A DNA stretch of 64,000 bases from Pseudodesulfovibrio nedwellii (GTDB lineage: Bacteria; Desulfobacterota; Desulfovibrionia; Desulfovibrionales; Desulfovibrionaceae): NCBI RefSeq assembly GCF_027923765.1, contig NZ_AP026709.1, positions 3,461,501 to 3,525,500 on the forward strand, read 5' to 3'. This document shows, piece after piece, positions 1 through 7,834 of this stretch. The notes under the pieces were generated by a model. That model was not told the DNA's origin. It saw only the letters and a list, made by a program, of their open reading frames with translations, and ran no database searches. The stretch's first letter is position 1; each line of letters starts with the position of its first letter. Made by a program: the position numbers and the translations under genes.

Positions 1-435
1 GCCGGAAGTTTTATCGATTTTGAAACGTTCCTTTTACCTGATCGTATTACACTGGGTGGAACCTGCATAGTTTTCGTAGCCAGTTTTTTTCTTGAGAACG
101 GCGTGGGATGGCAAAGTACTTTTCTTGGGGCAGTGGCCGGTGCCGGTGCCTTTTGGGTTTTGCAACAGGGGTATCGACTGTTGCGCAAAGAGGAAGGACT
201 GGGCACAGGCGACGTCAAACTCATGGCTATGATCGGCGGAATGACCGGATTGGCGGGATTACCTCTGACCATTTTTGTTGGTTCGGTGTCCGGTATGATT
301 GGCAGTCTTTATTATACGATTCGTCCCGGCACGGATGGCATACGCGGGAAGGTGCCATACGGTCCGTTTCTTAGCCTCGGGTGTATGGTGTATCTTTTGT
401 ATGGCAAAGAAATCATGGCTTGGTGGAATGTATGA
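1..435 (+). CDS. Prepilin peptidase (A24 family), C-terminal part
   Basis: The gene is cut by the window edge and is open from base 1. It encodes the C-terminal part of an integral-membrane aspartic protease that cleaves, and in some members methylates, type IV prepilins or type II secretion pseudopilins in the inner membrane. Visible signatures are the first catalytic Asp in the context SFIDFETFLLPD (bases 16-18) and the second in GTGDVKLM (bases 211-213), the GxGD motif of this family. Hydrophobic segments surround both. The stop overlaps the start of the next gene in an ATGA, so the two are probably cotranscribed. The N-terminal half, which would show whether this is a PilD (with zinc/methylase region) or a short TadV type, lies outside the window. 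Confidence 0.9.
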   Translation, partial: AGSFIDFETFLLPDRITLGGTCIVFVASFFLENGVGWQSTFLGAVAGAGAFWVLQQGYRLLRKEEGLGTGDVKLMAMIGGMTGLAGLPLTIFVGSVSGMIGSLYYTIRPGTDGIRGKVPYGPFLSLGCMVYLLYGKEIMAWWNV

Positions 436-1436
436 TCAGACATGCTGCGTTGTACCTTGTTATGATTATGAGTTGTCTATTCTGTTTTCAACCTGCTTGT
501 GCTGCAGAGACTTTTTTGCTTGATCAATGGGACTGGACCAGTGGCGGCGAGGTATCAGAGGATAGTTGGCTTAAAATGTCCGCGGCCTCAACTCCAGTCA
601 AGAAACCTGAATATTTTCCTATAGACGACCCGTATGAGGAAGATCACAAACCCGTGGAGCCGTCCACTCGGCTGTTGCCCATATGGGGGGATGAAGCTCG
701 GGCCAAGGGGTATGAACTTCCTCTGCCTTTCGGGTTGAGTATTACCAGTCTGGTACAGCGGCAGGAACCGAAGATTGAAAATCTCAAGTTTGGATTCGGT
801 GATCCCACAGCGAGACCGGGGATTGATCTTGAGGGGTCCGAAGTGATCAGCGCGACCATGCTGGGCAGAGCCGATGTCTGGTTATTCCCTTTTCTCAATG
901 TGTATGGTTTCGCCGGAGTTATCGCAGGGCATGCGGATATCCGTGTGAACGTGGCCGGGTTTACACTTGGGGGTACTGTCATTGATGATTTTCAGTTGGA
1001 TATTGACAGCGACTACACGGGGTATACCGGTGGGCTCGGTTTGACTCTTGCCGGTGGCTACAAACAATATTTTGGGTCACTAGATATGAATATGGCTAGA
1101 ACCGAGCTTGATTTTCTCCATGGAGAAATCGAAACATATACCGTCACTCCGAGGATTGGTATTCTTGTGGATTCTGAACGGTACGGAAAGGGAAGTTTCT
1201 GGGCTGGTGTCATGTATCTTGATTTGGAAGAACGATTACACGGTTCTATTGAAACCAATATTCTTCCTGGTCCTGGATCCCGTAAGCTTAATTATGATCT
1301 TATTTTTACCACCGAGAATCCATATTCAGCCCTGATGGGCGGCATGTGGGAATTTTCCAAGAGAATGCAGGCGTTGGTTGAGGTGAGCTATGGTGGGCGG
1401 ACTAGTTTGACCGGGCAATTCTCGTATCGTTTTTAG
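432..1436 (+). CDS. Predicted outer-membrane beta-barrel protein
   Basis: I place the start at the ATG at 432, which overlaps the upstream stop (ATGA) and gives a clean signal peptide ending in PACAAET; an upstream in-frame start at 381 would put a charged extension before it. The mature part has an unstructured-looking N-terminal stretch of about 90 residues rich in Pro and acidic residues. About 200 residues of alternating hydrophobic strands follow with aromatic girdle residues, ending in a C-terminal Phe (FSYRF), the usual signature of BAM-inserted outer-membrane barrels. No enzyme motif is visible. Position directly behind a prepilin peptidase gene suggests, but does not prove, a role linked to pilus or secretion. 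Function unknown. Confidence 0.75.
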   Translation: MIRHAALYLVMIMSCLFCFQPACAAETFLLDQWDWTSGGEVSEDSWLKMSAASTPVKKPEYFPIDDPYEEDHKPVEPSTRLLPIWGDEARAKGYELPLPFGLSITSLVQRQEPKIENLKFGFGDPTARPGIDLEGSEVISATMLGRADVWLFPFLNVYGFAGVIAGHADIRVNVAGFTLGGTVIDDFQLDIDSDYTGYTGGLGLTLAGGYKQYFGSLDMNMARTELDFLHGEIETYTVTPRIGILVDSERYGKGSFWAGVMYLDLEERLHGSIETNILPGPGSRKLNYDLIFTTENPYSALMGGMWEFSKRMQALVEVSYGGRTSLTGQFSYRF

Positions 1437-1449
1437 GTTTGGGACGTAA

Positions 1450-1484
1450 GAAAGCCGCCCGAGGATGACAGGCGGTTTCCTTTG
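1450..1484 (+). terminator. Rho-independent-like hairpin
   Basis: GAAAGCCGCC pairs with GGCGGTTTCC across an 11-base loop, just after the barrel gene. The T run is short, so the hairpin is a weak or bidirectional terminator. Confidence 0.5.
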
Positions 1485-1513
1485 CAGTCACCGAAAAGTG
1501 GCCGTGGGCGGGG

Positions 1514-2296
1514 TTAACGCCCCCGATCCGGGTTGGAGACGACCAGTATTGGTGCTACTATTTGTTTTTTTGTGGCGACAGGGCGAGAACGTTTGCTCTT
1601 GGGTTTTTTCTTAGGCGGTGGGGCAATAGTTTTATCGGGTGAAGGCGTGAGGCCTGCCACCATGATGTGCGGTTCCGGTCCTGCGTTTTCCTGATGATAA
1701 AGATAAGAGACAACCCGGTCGATGCCATCCACGCTGAGAGCGTGTGACATGATCCGATCACGTTCCTCTTTTCCCTTGATGACTCCGAGCAGAATCATGT
1801 CTCCATGGACAATTTCGACTTCAATGGGTGTACTTGTTACTTCGAAATCGGCCATGAGTTGTGTTTGAAGGTCCGCATACTTGGCCTGCTCATGGAAATA
1901 TTCGTTTTCTTCCATGTCCTTGCGGAGATAAAGACAACTGATGATAGCCCGCTTCCCTTTCACGTTGTCAGCGCATTCATAGATATACCTGAGTTGTTCT
2001 TGGGAATCGTATTCCCCGACAAGGTAAAGCTTCCCGAAATAACTGTATGTGGTGATTTGTCCGGCCCTGACTTCTTTGCTTTTGTACAGTTCCGCTTGAG
2101 CGTGGCCTGCTATGATGGCATCCATCATCTGCTGTTCAGTTGTTCGTTCATCCACGGCAGTGGCATACATGGACTGGCTGCCACCCACGAGTGATGAGAC
2201 GTATGCTGGTGCACCGGGGATGAGCCCGATGCCAAACGGCACCGCGGCACACCCCGGTGAAAGGAAGATTACGAGTATGAGAATTGCTTTTTTCAC
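1514..2296 (-). CDS. Lipoprotein with two BON-like domains
   Basis: The chosen start is the GTG at 2296-2294, which gives VKKAILILVIFLSPGC, a signal sequence with a lipobox (LSPG followed by Cys). A longer reading back to 2398 places the signal over 30 residues inside the protein and is unlikely. After the lipidated Cys come two segments of BON pattern (conserved Gly in a beta-alpha-beta unit), at about residues 80-130 and 155-205, then a basic, Pro/Lys-rich tail. BON domains bind phospholipid or stabilise envelope structures, so this is probably an envelope lipoprotein of the OsmY/DolP type. The ribosome-binding site is weak. The gene lies downstream of the GT39 gene on the same strand, but a strong hairpin separates them. 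Confidence 0.72.
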   Translation of the reverse strand: MKKAILILVIFLSPGCAAVPFGIGLIPGAPAYVSSLVGGSQSMYATAVDERTTEQQMMDAIIAGHAQAELYKSKEVRAGQITTYSYFGKLYLVGEYDSQEQLRYIYECADNVKGKRAIISCLYLRKDMEENEYFHEQAKYADLQTQLMADFEVTSTPIEVEIVHGDMILLGVIKGKEERDRIMSHALSVDGIDRVVSYLYHQENAGPEPHIMVAGLTPSPDKTIAPPPKKKPKSKRSRPVATKKQIVAPILVVSNPDRGR

Positions 2297-2450
2297 GATG
2301 AGTCTTTGCGCCTTTTCCCGTGGGTATGAACTGGTTCCACCTGCTTCCAACGAAGCAAGAATCTTGCCATAGGGGAACCCTTTTGAATAAAAGGCCAAAA
2401 GACTTAGAGTCTCAAAGGTTTTGCAATAATTGTCTTTTTGTTGATTAAAA

Positions 2451-2522
2451 CAAGTACTCCATAAAAAATAGACTTCATCTACTCACGGGAGCGGGCGAAG
2501 TCTATTTTTTATGGAGTACTTG
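2451..2522 (-). repeat. 26-bp perfect inverted repeat, probable strong terminator
   Basis: Bases 2451-2476 are the exact reverse complement of 2497-2522, with a 20-base GC-rich loop. Each arm carries an A/T block (ATAAAAAATA / TATTTTTTAT), so U-rich stretches occur inside the stem on both strands. It lies 9 bases beyond the stop of the GT39 gene and 155 bases before the lipoprotein start. Confidence 0.75.
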
Positions 2523-2530
2523 TAGAAACT

Positions 2531-4114
2531 CTAATATTTCCCGAGTCCGAGTTGCGGCCAGTATCCGTTGTACCCTTTACAGATGATCAGGGTAAATTTT
2601 CTGGCTGGCTGACCATTGAAGCTCGACTCGTAGAAAATGGGTTCACTCACGGAGTCGAACATTTTTTCAAGCTCTGCGATACGGCCTTTTTGAAAGCGTT
2701 TGCGCACCATAATTCCGTCCCACCCGAGCTGGCCGTTGGCTTCCGGGTTGGGCCAGAGGTCATACTGATTCATGCGTCGGTTATCAGTCCATGGGCAGTA
2801 GGTGATGGGTTGGCCCGGAATATAGAAGGCGAGTTCCGAGGTAAAACCGTAGTTGTCGCTCATGGCAAAGACTTTGGCGGGGTCGTTAAATTCTGTTTGG
2901 GTCAGTTGTTCGATTTTTGTGCCGAGATCTTCCCATCCTTTGAGTCGGTGGGTGGGGTTCAAATTGTCTGGGACCGGCAGAATTGGTGCAACGTAGATCA
3001 AGCCCGTTACAGCGATTGCGGTTGTGACAAGTATAAATTTGCCGCGCATTTTGCGATTGGGAGCGTGCCACCATGCGTGTAGCCCCATGCCACCGAGCAG
3101 GGCGCCAGCCATGAAAGCCACCGCAGTCCAGTTGGCTTCTACTTTTGAGAAAAGCGCTTTGAAAGTAATAATCGCCCAGAGTGGCCAGAAAAACAGGACC
3201 GATTGGAGGTCGCGTCTGTATTTTGCATCGAACGCGCCGACTGGGCCGACAAAGGATTTACCCAATGCTTTTTTACTGCCCATCAGGATGAAGATGAACC
3301 ACCAAGGAGCGAGCAGGCCAATCTGTGCGCCGAGCATTTCAAGAAATGGCATGAAGCGAACGGAAAATTCTCTGCCAACGCCTGTGGAGAGTTTGGCCAC
3401 ATGTTTATAGGCCACCCAGTCGTTGTGCATATTCCATAATATGATGGGAGCAAGGCCGACAATCGTACCGATGAGAGAGGCCAGGAAAAAGCGTCTCCAA
3501 AAGCGGGATGGCATTTGGCCGCGCAGTTGCAAAATCAGGGCGTAGATAATGCCTAGGCCTAGAAAGCTGAGCATCATATATTTAGCCAGAATGCCTATGG
3601 CTACACAGAATCCCAGGATGAAGAAAGGCCAGTTGGATGGCGTGGAGTCCGGGGTGTTTCGTGTGGCTGCCGCCAGAGCAAAGAAGGCGACCGTCCAGCA
3701 GAAAATCAAAGGGTTGTCTGTTGTGGCAAGGATACCCAATCCGTTCAGAAGCGGCATGGTCACGGCAACCAACAGGACAAATATGGCCATGGAATATTCC
3801 CGCCATATTCTGGACACACCTATGTATAGGGCGGCTTGAATACCTGTCATGCCGATGATTGAGCCGAACCTGACACCCAGTTCTGTATTGCCGAACACCT
3901 CGGTCCAAGCGGCGATCATCCATGCGATGAGCGGTCCCTTGGAATAATAGGATAACTGTGGGCGACGAATCCAATCCCAGTACTGAGCCTCATCTTGTAC
4001 CAGATTGAGCTGGCCGGAATCGACGAACCAGTAGCGGACGGCAAAGGACAGGGCAATGATCACAAGTGCGATCAGGTCCCGTGTGGGAGAATATGTATTT
4101 TTAGGCGAAGTCAT
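2531..4114 (-). CDS. GT39-family membrane glycosyltransferase (ArnT/PMT-like)
   Basis: A 527-residue polytopic protein with about 10-12 hydrophobic segments. The first periplasmic loop carries the family signature: an acidic motif (QDEAQYWDW, residues 40-48) followed by SYYSKGPLIAWMIA, the pattern of dolichyl- or undecaprenyl-phosphate sugar transferases of the PMT_2/ArnT group. Such enzymes move a sugar from a polyprenyl phosphate carrier to lipid A, protein or a cell-surface polymer on the periplasmic face. The C-terminal 150 residues form a soluble domain. The substrate cannot be read from the sequence. The ATG at 4114 has no strong ribosome-binding site. The gene stands alone beyond the trp operon, on the same strand. 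Confidence 0.85.
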   Translation of the reverse strand: MTSPKNTYSPTRDLIALVIIALSFAVRYWFVDSGQLNLVQDEAQYWDWIRRPQLSYYSKGPLIAWMIAAWTEVFGNTELGVRFGSIIGMTGIQAALYIGVSRIWREYSMAIFVLLVAVTMPLLNGLGILATTDNPLIFCWTVAFFALAAATRNTPDSTPSNWPFFILGFCVAIGILAKYMMLSFLGLGIIYALILQLRGQMPSRFWRRFFLASLIGTIVGLAPIILWNMHNDWVAYKHVAKLSTGVGREFSVRFMPFLEMLGAQIGLLAPWWFIFILMGSKKALGKSFVGPVGAFDAKYRRDLQSVLFFWPLWAIITFKALFSKVEANWTAVAFMAGALLGGMGLHAWWHAPNRKMRGKFILVTTAIAVTGLIYVAPILPVPDNLNPTHRLKGWEDLGTKIEQLTQTEFNDPAKVFAMSDNYGFTSELAFYIPGQPITYCPWTDNRRMNQYDLWPNPEANGQLGWDGIMVRKRFQKGRIAELEKMFDSVSEPIFYESSFNGQPARKFTLIICKGYNGYWPQLGLGKY

Positions 4115-4184
4115 GATGAGGACAGGTATATTATATATACCCGCCTTGGCAAGAAGGAAGCAGAGGAGCCTCCCCGTGCACCCC

Positions 4185-4220
4185 TATCTCCCTTCCTAAA
4201 CTTTTTGGGTGCGCTTAGCG
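4185..4220 (+). repeat. Tail fragment of the dispersed 3'-UTR element, inverted
   Basis: CCTAAACTTTTTGGGTGCGC, followed by a small GCGC hairpin, matches the tail of the element described at 4321-4376 but points the other way. The head and main hairpin are not recognisable here. Confidence 0.5.
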
Positions 4221-4320
4221 CAAGGGACCTTTGTGTAGGGGATAGTTTTTATTATGAATTACACCATCAAATTGCGAATATTCCGCCAAAGGCGGCACTA
4301 AAAAGTTCTGGAAGGGGAGT

Positions 4321-4376
4321 CCAGAGGGGAAACCTCTTTCAAGAGGTTTCCCCTCTGGCCGCCGGAGGCATTCTTA
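4321..4376 (-). repeat. Dispersed 3'-UTR hairpin element (after trpA)
   Basis: Read on the minus strand: ATGCCTCCGGCGG directly after the trpA stop, then an 18-bp perfect stem (4321-4338 with 4341-4358, 2-base loop), then a CTCCCC-type spacer towards an ACTTTTTAG-like tail. The same head-hairpin-tail design recurs near 5182-5275, 35062-35165, 36995-37076 and 38024-38140, each with a different stem sequence. Confidence 0.75.
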
Positions 4377-4381
4377 ATTCT

Positions 4382-5143
4382 TTATTTCCACGGCTCCATG
4401 AATTCATCACTCGACTTGCCGGATTCGACGTGAGTGATGAGTGCGGAACCGAAAACGGCGGCATCCATCAACCCGTCGAACTCGTCGAGCTGATCGGGAT
4501 GCTTGATGCCGAAACCGAGGGCGATGGGGATGTCGAAGACTTCCTTGGCCTCGGCCAGTTTTTCTTTGATACGAGTGGGTAGGGCTTTACGTTGGCCTGT
4601 GGTGCCGAGTACGGACACGAAATAACAGAATCCGGACGCATTTTTGGCGTACAGCTTCATGCGTTCCTTGCTCGTGTTCAGTCCGACAAGGGGGACCAGC
4701 GCTACGCCGTGTGGCTCAATGGCATCCTTGACGAACTGGGATTCTTCATGGGGTATGTCTGCGATGATCAGCCCGGATACGCCTGCGGCCTCACAATCTT
4801 CGCCGAATTTATCCAGTCCGTATTGGTAGACAGGATTCAGGTAGCCCATGAGCAGTAGGGCGGCATTGAACTGGCCCTTGCGTGCCTTGAGTTCCGCGAG
4901 AATCCACTCGAGGTTGATGCCGTCTTCCAGACATTTCAGCGAGGCCTTTTCCACGACGGGGCCATCGGCCACGGGATCGGAAAAGGGCATACCTATCTCA
5001 ATGACAGAGGCGCCGGCCTTGTCCAGTTCTTCCATTTCCTTCCAGAATTGTTCCCGATTGGGAAATCCTGCCGGGAGGAATGGAATGAGACTGACCTTGC
5101 CTTGCGCGGTGGCCTCTTCAATTTTTATTTGCATTGGATTCAT
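4382..5143 (-). CDS. trpA: Tryptophan synthase alpha subunit
   Basis: Catalyses retro-aldol cleavage of indole-3-glycerol phosphate to indole and glyceraldehyde 3-phosphate; indole is channelled to the beta subunit. It is about 253 residues long, normal for the family. The catalytic Glu lies in IEIGMPFSDPVADGP, which also contains the active-site Asp, and the phosphate-binding glycines near the C-terminus (GFGIKHPDQ, FGSALI) are present. The start is the ATG at 5143-5141, which has GGAG six bases upstream; a reading from 5155 would need a TTG start with no such site. It is the last gene of the aromatic operon, separated from trpB by 131 bases that contain a hairpin element, an unusually wide gap for these partners. 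Confidence 0.96.
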   Translation of the reverse strand: MNPMQIKIEEATAQGKVSLIPFLPAGFPNREQFWKEMEELDKAGASVIEIGMPFSDPVADGPVVEKASLKCLEDGINLEWILAELKARKGQFNAALLLMGYLNPVYQYGLDKFGEDCEAAGVSGLIIADIPHEESQFVKDAIEPHGVALVPLVGLNTSKERMKLYAKNASGFCYFVSVLGTTGQRKALPTRIKEKLAEAKEVFDIPIALGFGIKHPDQLDEFDGLMDAAVFGSALITHVESGKSSDEFMEPWK

Positions 5144-5181
5144 GAATATCTCCAAATTCTATTCTCACAGTAATGATTCAC

Positions 5182-5275
5182 TCCAACTTTTTGTTACTAA
5201 CGCGAAGCGCGCCAAAAAGTTTTGGAGATTCCTAAGAACCTTTTTCAAAAGGTTCTTAGGCCGCCGGAGGCATCC
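5182..5275 (-). repeat. Dispersed 3'-UTR hairpin element (between trpB and trpA)
   Basis: On the minus strand, GGATGCCTCCGGCGG begins at the trpB stop, followed by a 14-bp perfect stem (5231-5244 with 5247-5260), then CCAAAACTTTTTGGCGCGC and a small hairpin. It could reduce transcription into trpA. Confidence 0.75.
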
Positions 5276-6438
5276 TAAAGGATCTGGTCGAGGATGCCGA
5301 GGTCCTTGTCACCGCGTCCTGACAGGCAAACGAGTACGGATTTCCCATGCAGTTTGTCTTTGTTTTCAATGGCGTAGGCCACGGCGTGAGAAGATTCCAA
5401 CGCCGGGATAATGCCTTCGCGGCGTGATAATACTTTGAACGCGTTCAAGGCTTGCTTATCATTGATTGTCACGTACTCGGCGCGACCGATGTCCTGCAAA
5501 TGGGCATGCTCGGGACCGACTCCGGGATAATCTAGACCGGGAGCTACTGAATGGGACGGGAGAATCTGTCCTTCATCCGTTTGTAACAGCTTGGTTTTCA
5601 TGCCGTGCAATACGCCATCCGTTCCGAGATTGAGCGGTGCGGAATTGTCGCAGCCCGGTTCTCCGGTGCCCGCAGCCTCCACGCCGACGAGCTTGACGGA
5701 TTCGTCAGGCACGAAATGATGGAACATGCCGATGGCGTTAGACCCACCGCCCACACAAGCAGTGACTATGTCCGGCAGATTGCCGTCATTGCGATCCATA
5801 TACTGCTGACGGGCTTCTTTGGAGATGATTTGTTGGAATTCACGCACCAAATCAGGGAAGGGGTGCGGTCCGGCAGCCGTGCCGAAACAGTAATGGGTGT
5901 TTTCCTGATCGGCCAACCAGCGTCGTAAAGCCTCGTTGATGGCGTCCTTGAGTGTCTTTGTGCCGGATTCGACAGGGATGATTTCCGCCCCCATGAGTCG
6001 CATCCTGTTGACATTAGGAGCCTGACGTACCACGTCGGCGGCGCCCATGTAGATGACGGCCTTCATGTCGAGCATGGCAGCGGCGACAGTTGTTGCTACA
6101 CCGTGCATACCTGCGCCTGTTTCGGCCAGCAGTACTTCCTTGCCCATCATTTTGGCGAGGAGTCCCTGCCCAAGCGTGTTGTTGATTTTGTGTGCGCCTG
6201 AATGGTTCAGGTCTTCACGTTTGAGCCATAGGTCCAGACCAAGGTCCTTGGACATGTGTTGGCAGTATGTCATGGCCGAAGGACGGCCCACGTTTTCCTT
6301 GAGCATTTGAATAAAGCGCGTCTGAAATTTCTCCGAGGGGAGAATGGTTTTCATGGCTTCTTCAAGCTCGATAAGCGGCGGCATGAGCAGTTCTGGAATG
6401 AACTGTCCGCCAAAATCGCCGAAATAACCCTTTTTCAT
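5275..6438 (-). CDS. trpB: Tryptophan synthase beta subunit
   Basis: PLP enzyme that joins indole and serine to make tryptophan, as an alpha2-beta2 complex with TrpA. About 387 residues. The PLP lysine is in GAHKINNT, following LKREDLNHS, and the phosphate-binding glycine loop is GGGSNAIGMF. The ATG at 6438 has GGAGGAAG upstream and overlaps the trpF stop by one base (TAATG), indicating translational coupling; longer readings run back through trpF in the wrong frame. The N-terminal MKKGYFGDFGGQFIPE is typical of the TrpB1 class that partners TrpA. Confidence 0.97.
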   Translation of the reverse strand: MKKGYFGDFGGQFIPELLMPPLIELEEAMKTILPSEKFQTRFIQMLKENVGRPSAMTYCQHMSKDLGLDLWLKREDLNHSGAHKINNTLGQGLLAKMMGKEVLLAETGAGMHGVATTVAAAMLDMKAVIYMGAADVVRQAPNVNRMRLMGAEIIPVESGTKTLKDAINEALRRWLADQENTHYCFGTAAGPHPFPDLVREFQQIISKEARQQYMDRNDGNLPDIVTACVGGGSNAIGMFHHFVPDESVKLVGVEAAGTGEPGCDNSAPLNLGTDGVLHGMKTKLLQTDEGQILPSHSVAPGLDYPGVGPEHAHLQDIGRAEYVTINDKQALNAFKVLSRREGIIPALESSHAVAYAIENKDKLHGKSVLVCLSGRGDKDLGILDQIL

Positions 6439-7064
6439 TATTCTTCCTCCGCGAGAATCCTGAAGACTTCCCGCAGCTTTGATGCATCCTTGACACCTGG
6501 TTCGAGTTCCACCCCTGAATTGATGTCCAATCCTGGAGGATTTATGGCCAGAGCTTTCTTGGTGTTGTGTGGCCCAAGGCCGCCAGCAAGAAACCAAGGT
6601 GTAAGTATTTCGATATCTTGTAATGTGGCAAAATCAATGGTCGTCCCCGTTCCACCCTGACCTTTGGTCCCTGCATCCAGCAGGAAATGACCACAGGCTT
6701 CAGAGTAGTTTTCCATGTCTCGGAGTAATGCTGAAGCAGAGGAATAGGTGTTTGGCCAGAAAACTCGAATGACCCTATCGGGTCCGATTTTCCAGCATGC
6801 ATCCATATCCTGTCCACCATGGAGTTGGGCTGCGTGCAGTCCGCACCGATCCATGGTCTCAATGATTTCTTCAGCGGTCTGGTCGACAAAAATGCCAACT
6901 TTGGTGACCTTGCCAGTTTTGACCGAGGCCACGAAGTCGGGATCGGCCAACCGAGGACTTTTGGGGTGAAAGATGAATCCAAGCAGATCAACGCCGAGAT
7001 CGACGCACAGCTTAACATCTTCCATGCGGGTCATGCCGCACACTTTGACCAGAGGTCGTGCCAC
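6438..7064 (-). CDS. trpF: Phosphoribosylanthranilate isomerase
   Basis: TIM-barrel enzyme performing the Amadori rearrangement of phosphoribosylanthranilate. It has 208 residues. The general-base Cys lies in KVCGMTR near the N-terminus and the general-acid Asp in LLDAGTKGQGGTG. The start is a GTG at 7064-7062, fused to the trpC stop as TAGTG with GGAG eight bases upstream; this gives a protein beginning VARPLVKVCGM, the expected N-terminus. A longer in-frame reading back to 7208 only overlaps trpC and is not needed. Confidence 0.95.
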   Translation of the reverse strand: MARPLVKVCGMTRMEDVKLCVDLGVDLLGFIFHPKSPRLADPDFVASVKTGKVTKVGIFVDQTAEEIIETMDRCGLHAAQLHGGQDMDACWKIGPDRVIRVFWPNTYSSASALLRDMENYSEACGHFLLDAGTKGQGGTGTTIDFATLQDIEILTPWFLAGGLGPHNTKKALAINPPGLDINSGVELEPGVKDASKLREVFRILAEEE

Positions 7065-7834
7065 TACTTTGCTCCTGTCAACTCGGCCAGTTTTTCGCCG
7101 GGGTTGTCCGCTTCCATCAGGCAGGTTCCGACCAGCACGGCGTCGAAACCGAGGCCGGCCATTTCTTCTACCTGTGCACGTTTGGATATGCCGCTGGCAC
7201 AAATCCAAAGTTCGCCTTCCTGCTTTTGTTTGATGAAGTTGCGGCTTTGATCCAGTGACGTCTCAAGGGTGTCGAGATTTCGGTTGTTGACCTGAATAAT
7301 GTCGGCTCCGGCTGCACGGGCCATGTCAAGGTCTGCTTGGTCGAAGATTTCAACTACCGGGCTTAGGCCGGGCATGCGGGCCAGCTCCACCATCTGTGCA
7401 AGGTGTGTCACGTCGTCACACATACGGGCGACCAGCAGCACGGCGGCTGCCGGGCTGGATGCGGTCATGGCGACCTGAAGCGGGTCGAGGATGAAATCCT
7501 TGCGCAACAAAGGAATACCGGGTTGGCTCATCATGAACAAAAAGTCCGGGGTGCCGCCAAAGTATTGGTGCTCCGTGAGAACGGAGATGGCAGCCGCTCC
7601 ATTGTTGGCATATATATCTGCAAAATCCAGCGGGTTTGCGTTTTCGCGCAGAACACCTTTGCTCGGGCTGGCAGGTTTGAATTCGGCAATGACAGCTCCG
7701 GGGCCTTTGGTTTTGATGGCGTCAACGAATGACGGGCGATCGCCACGGTAAACGGCAGGCAAATGTCCTTCCATGAAGCTTTTACGGAGGGAATCGATTT
7801 CAAGTTGCTTTGCTTCTCTGAATTTATTCAACAT
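7064..7834 (-). CDS. trpC: Indole-3-glycerol phosphate synthase
   Basis: TIM-barrel enzyme that decarboxylates and cyclises CdRP to indole-3-glycerol phosphate. 256 residues, the normal length of the monofunctional form. The substrate loop and first catalytic Lys are in VIAEFKPASPSKG, and the second Lys is in LLRKDFILDP. C-terminal ESGI-type and phosphate-binding segments appear as ICASGIS and DAVLVGTCLM. It overlaps the end of trpD by 11 bases and shares TAGTG with trpF, so translation of trpD-trpC-trpF-trpB is tightly coupled. Confidence 0.96.
   Translation of the reverse strand: MLNKFREAKQLEIDSLRKSFMEGHLPAVYRGDRPSFVDAIKTKGPGAVIAEFKPASPSKGVLRENANPLDFADIYANNGAAAISVLTEHQYFGGTPDFLFMMSQPGIPLLRKDFILDPLQVAMTASSPAAAVLLVARMCDDVTHLAQMVELARMPGLSPVVEIFDQADLDMARAAGADIIQVNNRNLDTLETSLDQSRNFIKQKQEGELWICASGISKRAQVEEMAGLGFDAVLVGTCLMEADNPGEKLAELTGAK

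Noticed and set aside
5143-5155. An upstream TTG start for trpA
   Set aside because: The ATG at 5143 has a good ribosome-binding site at the right distance; the TTG would lie inside that site.
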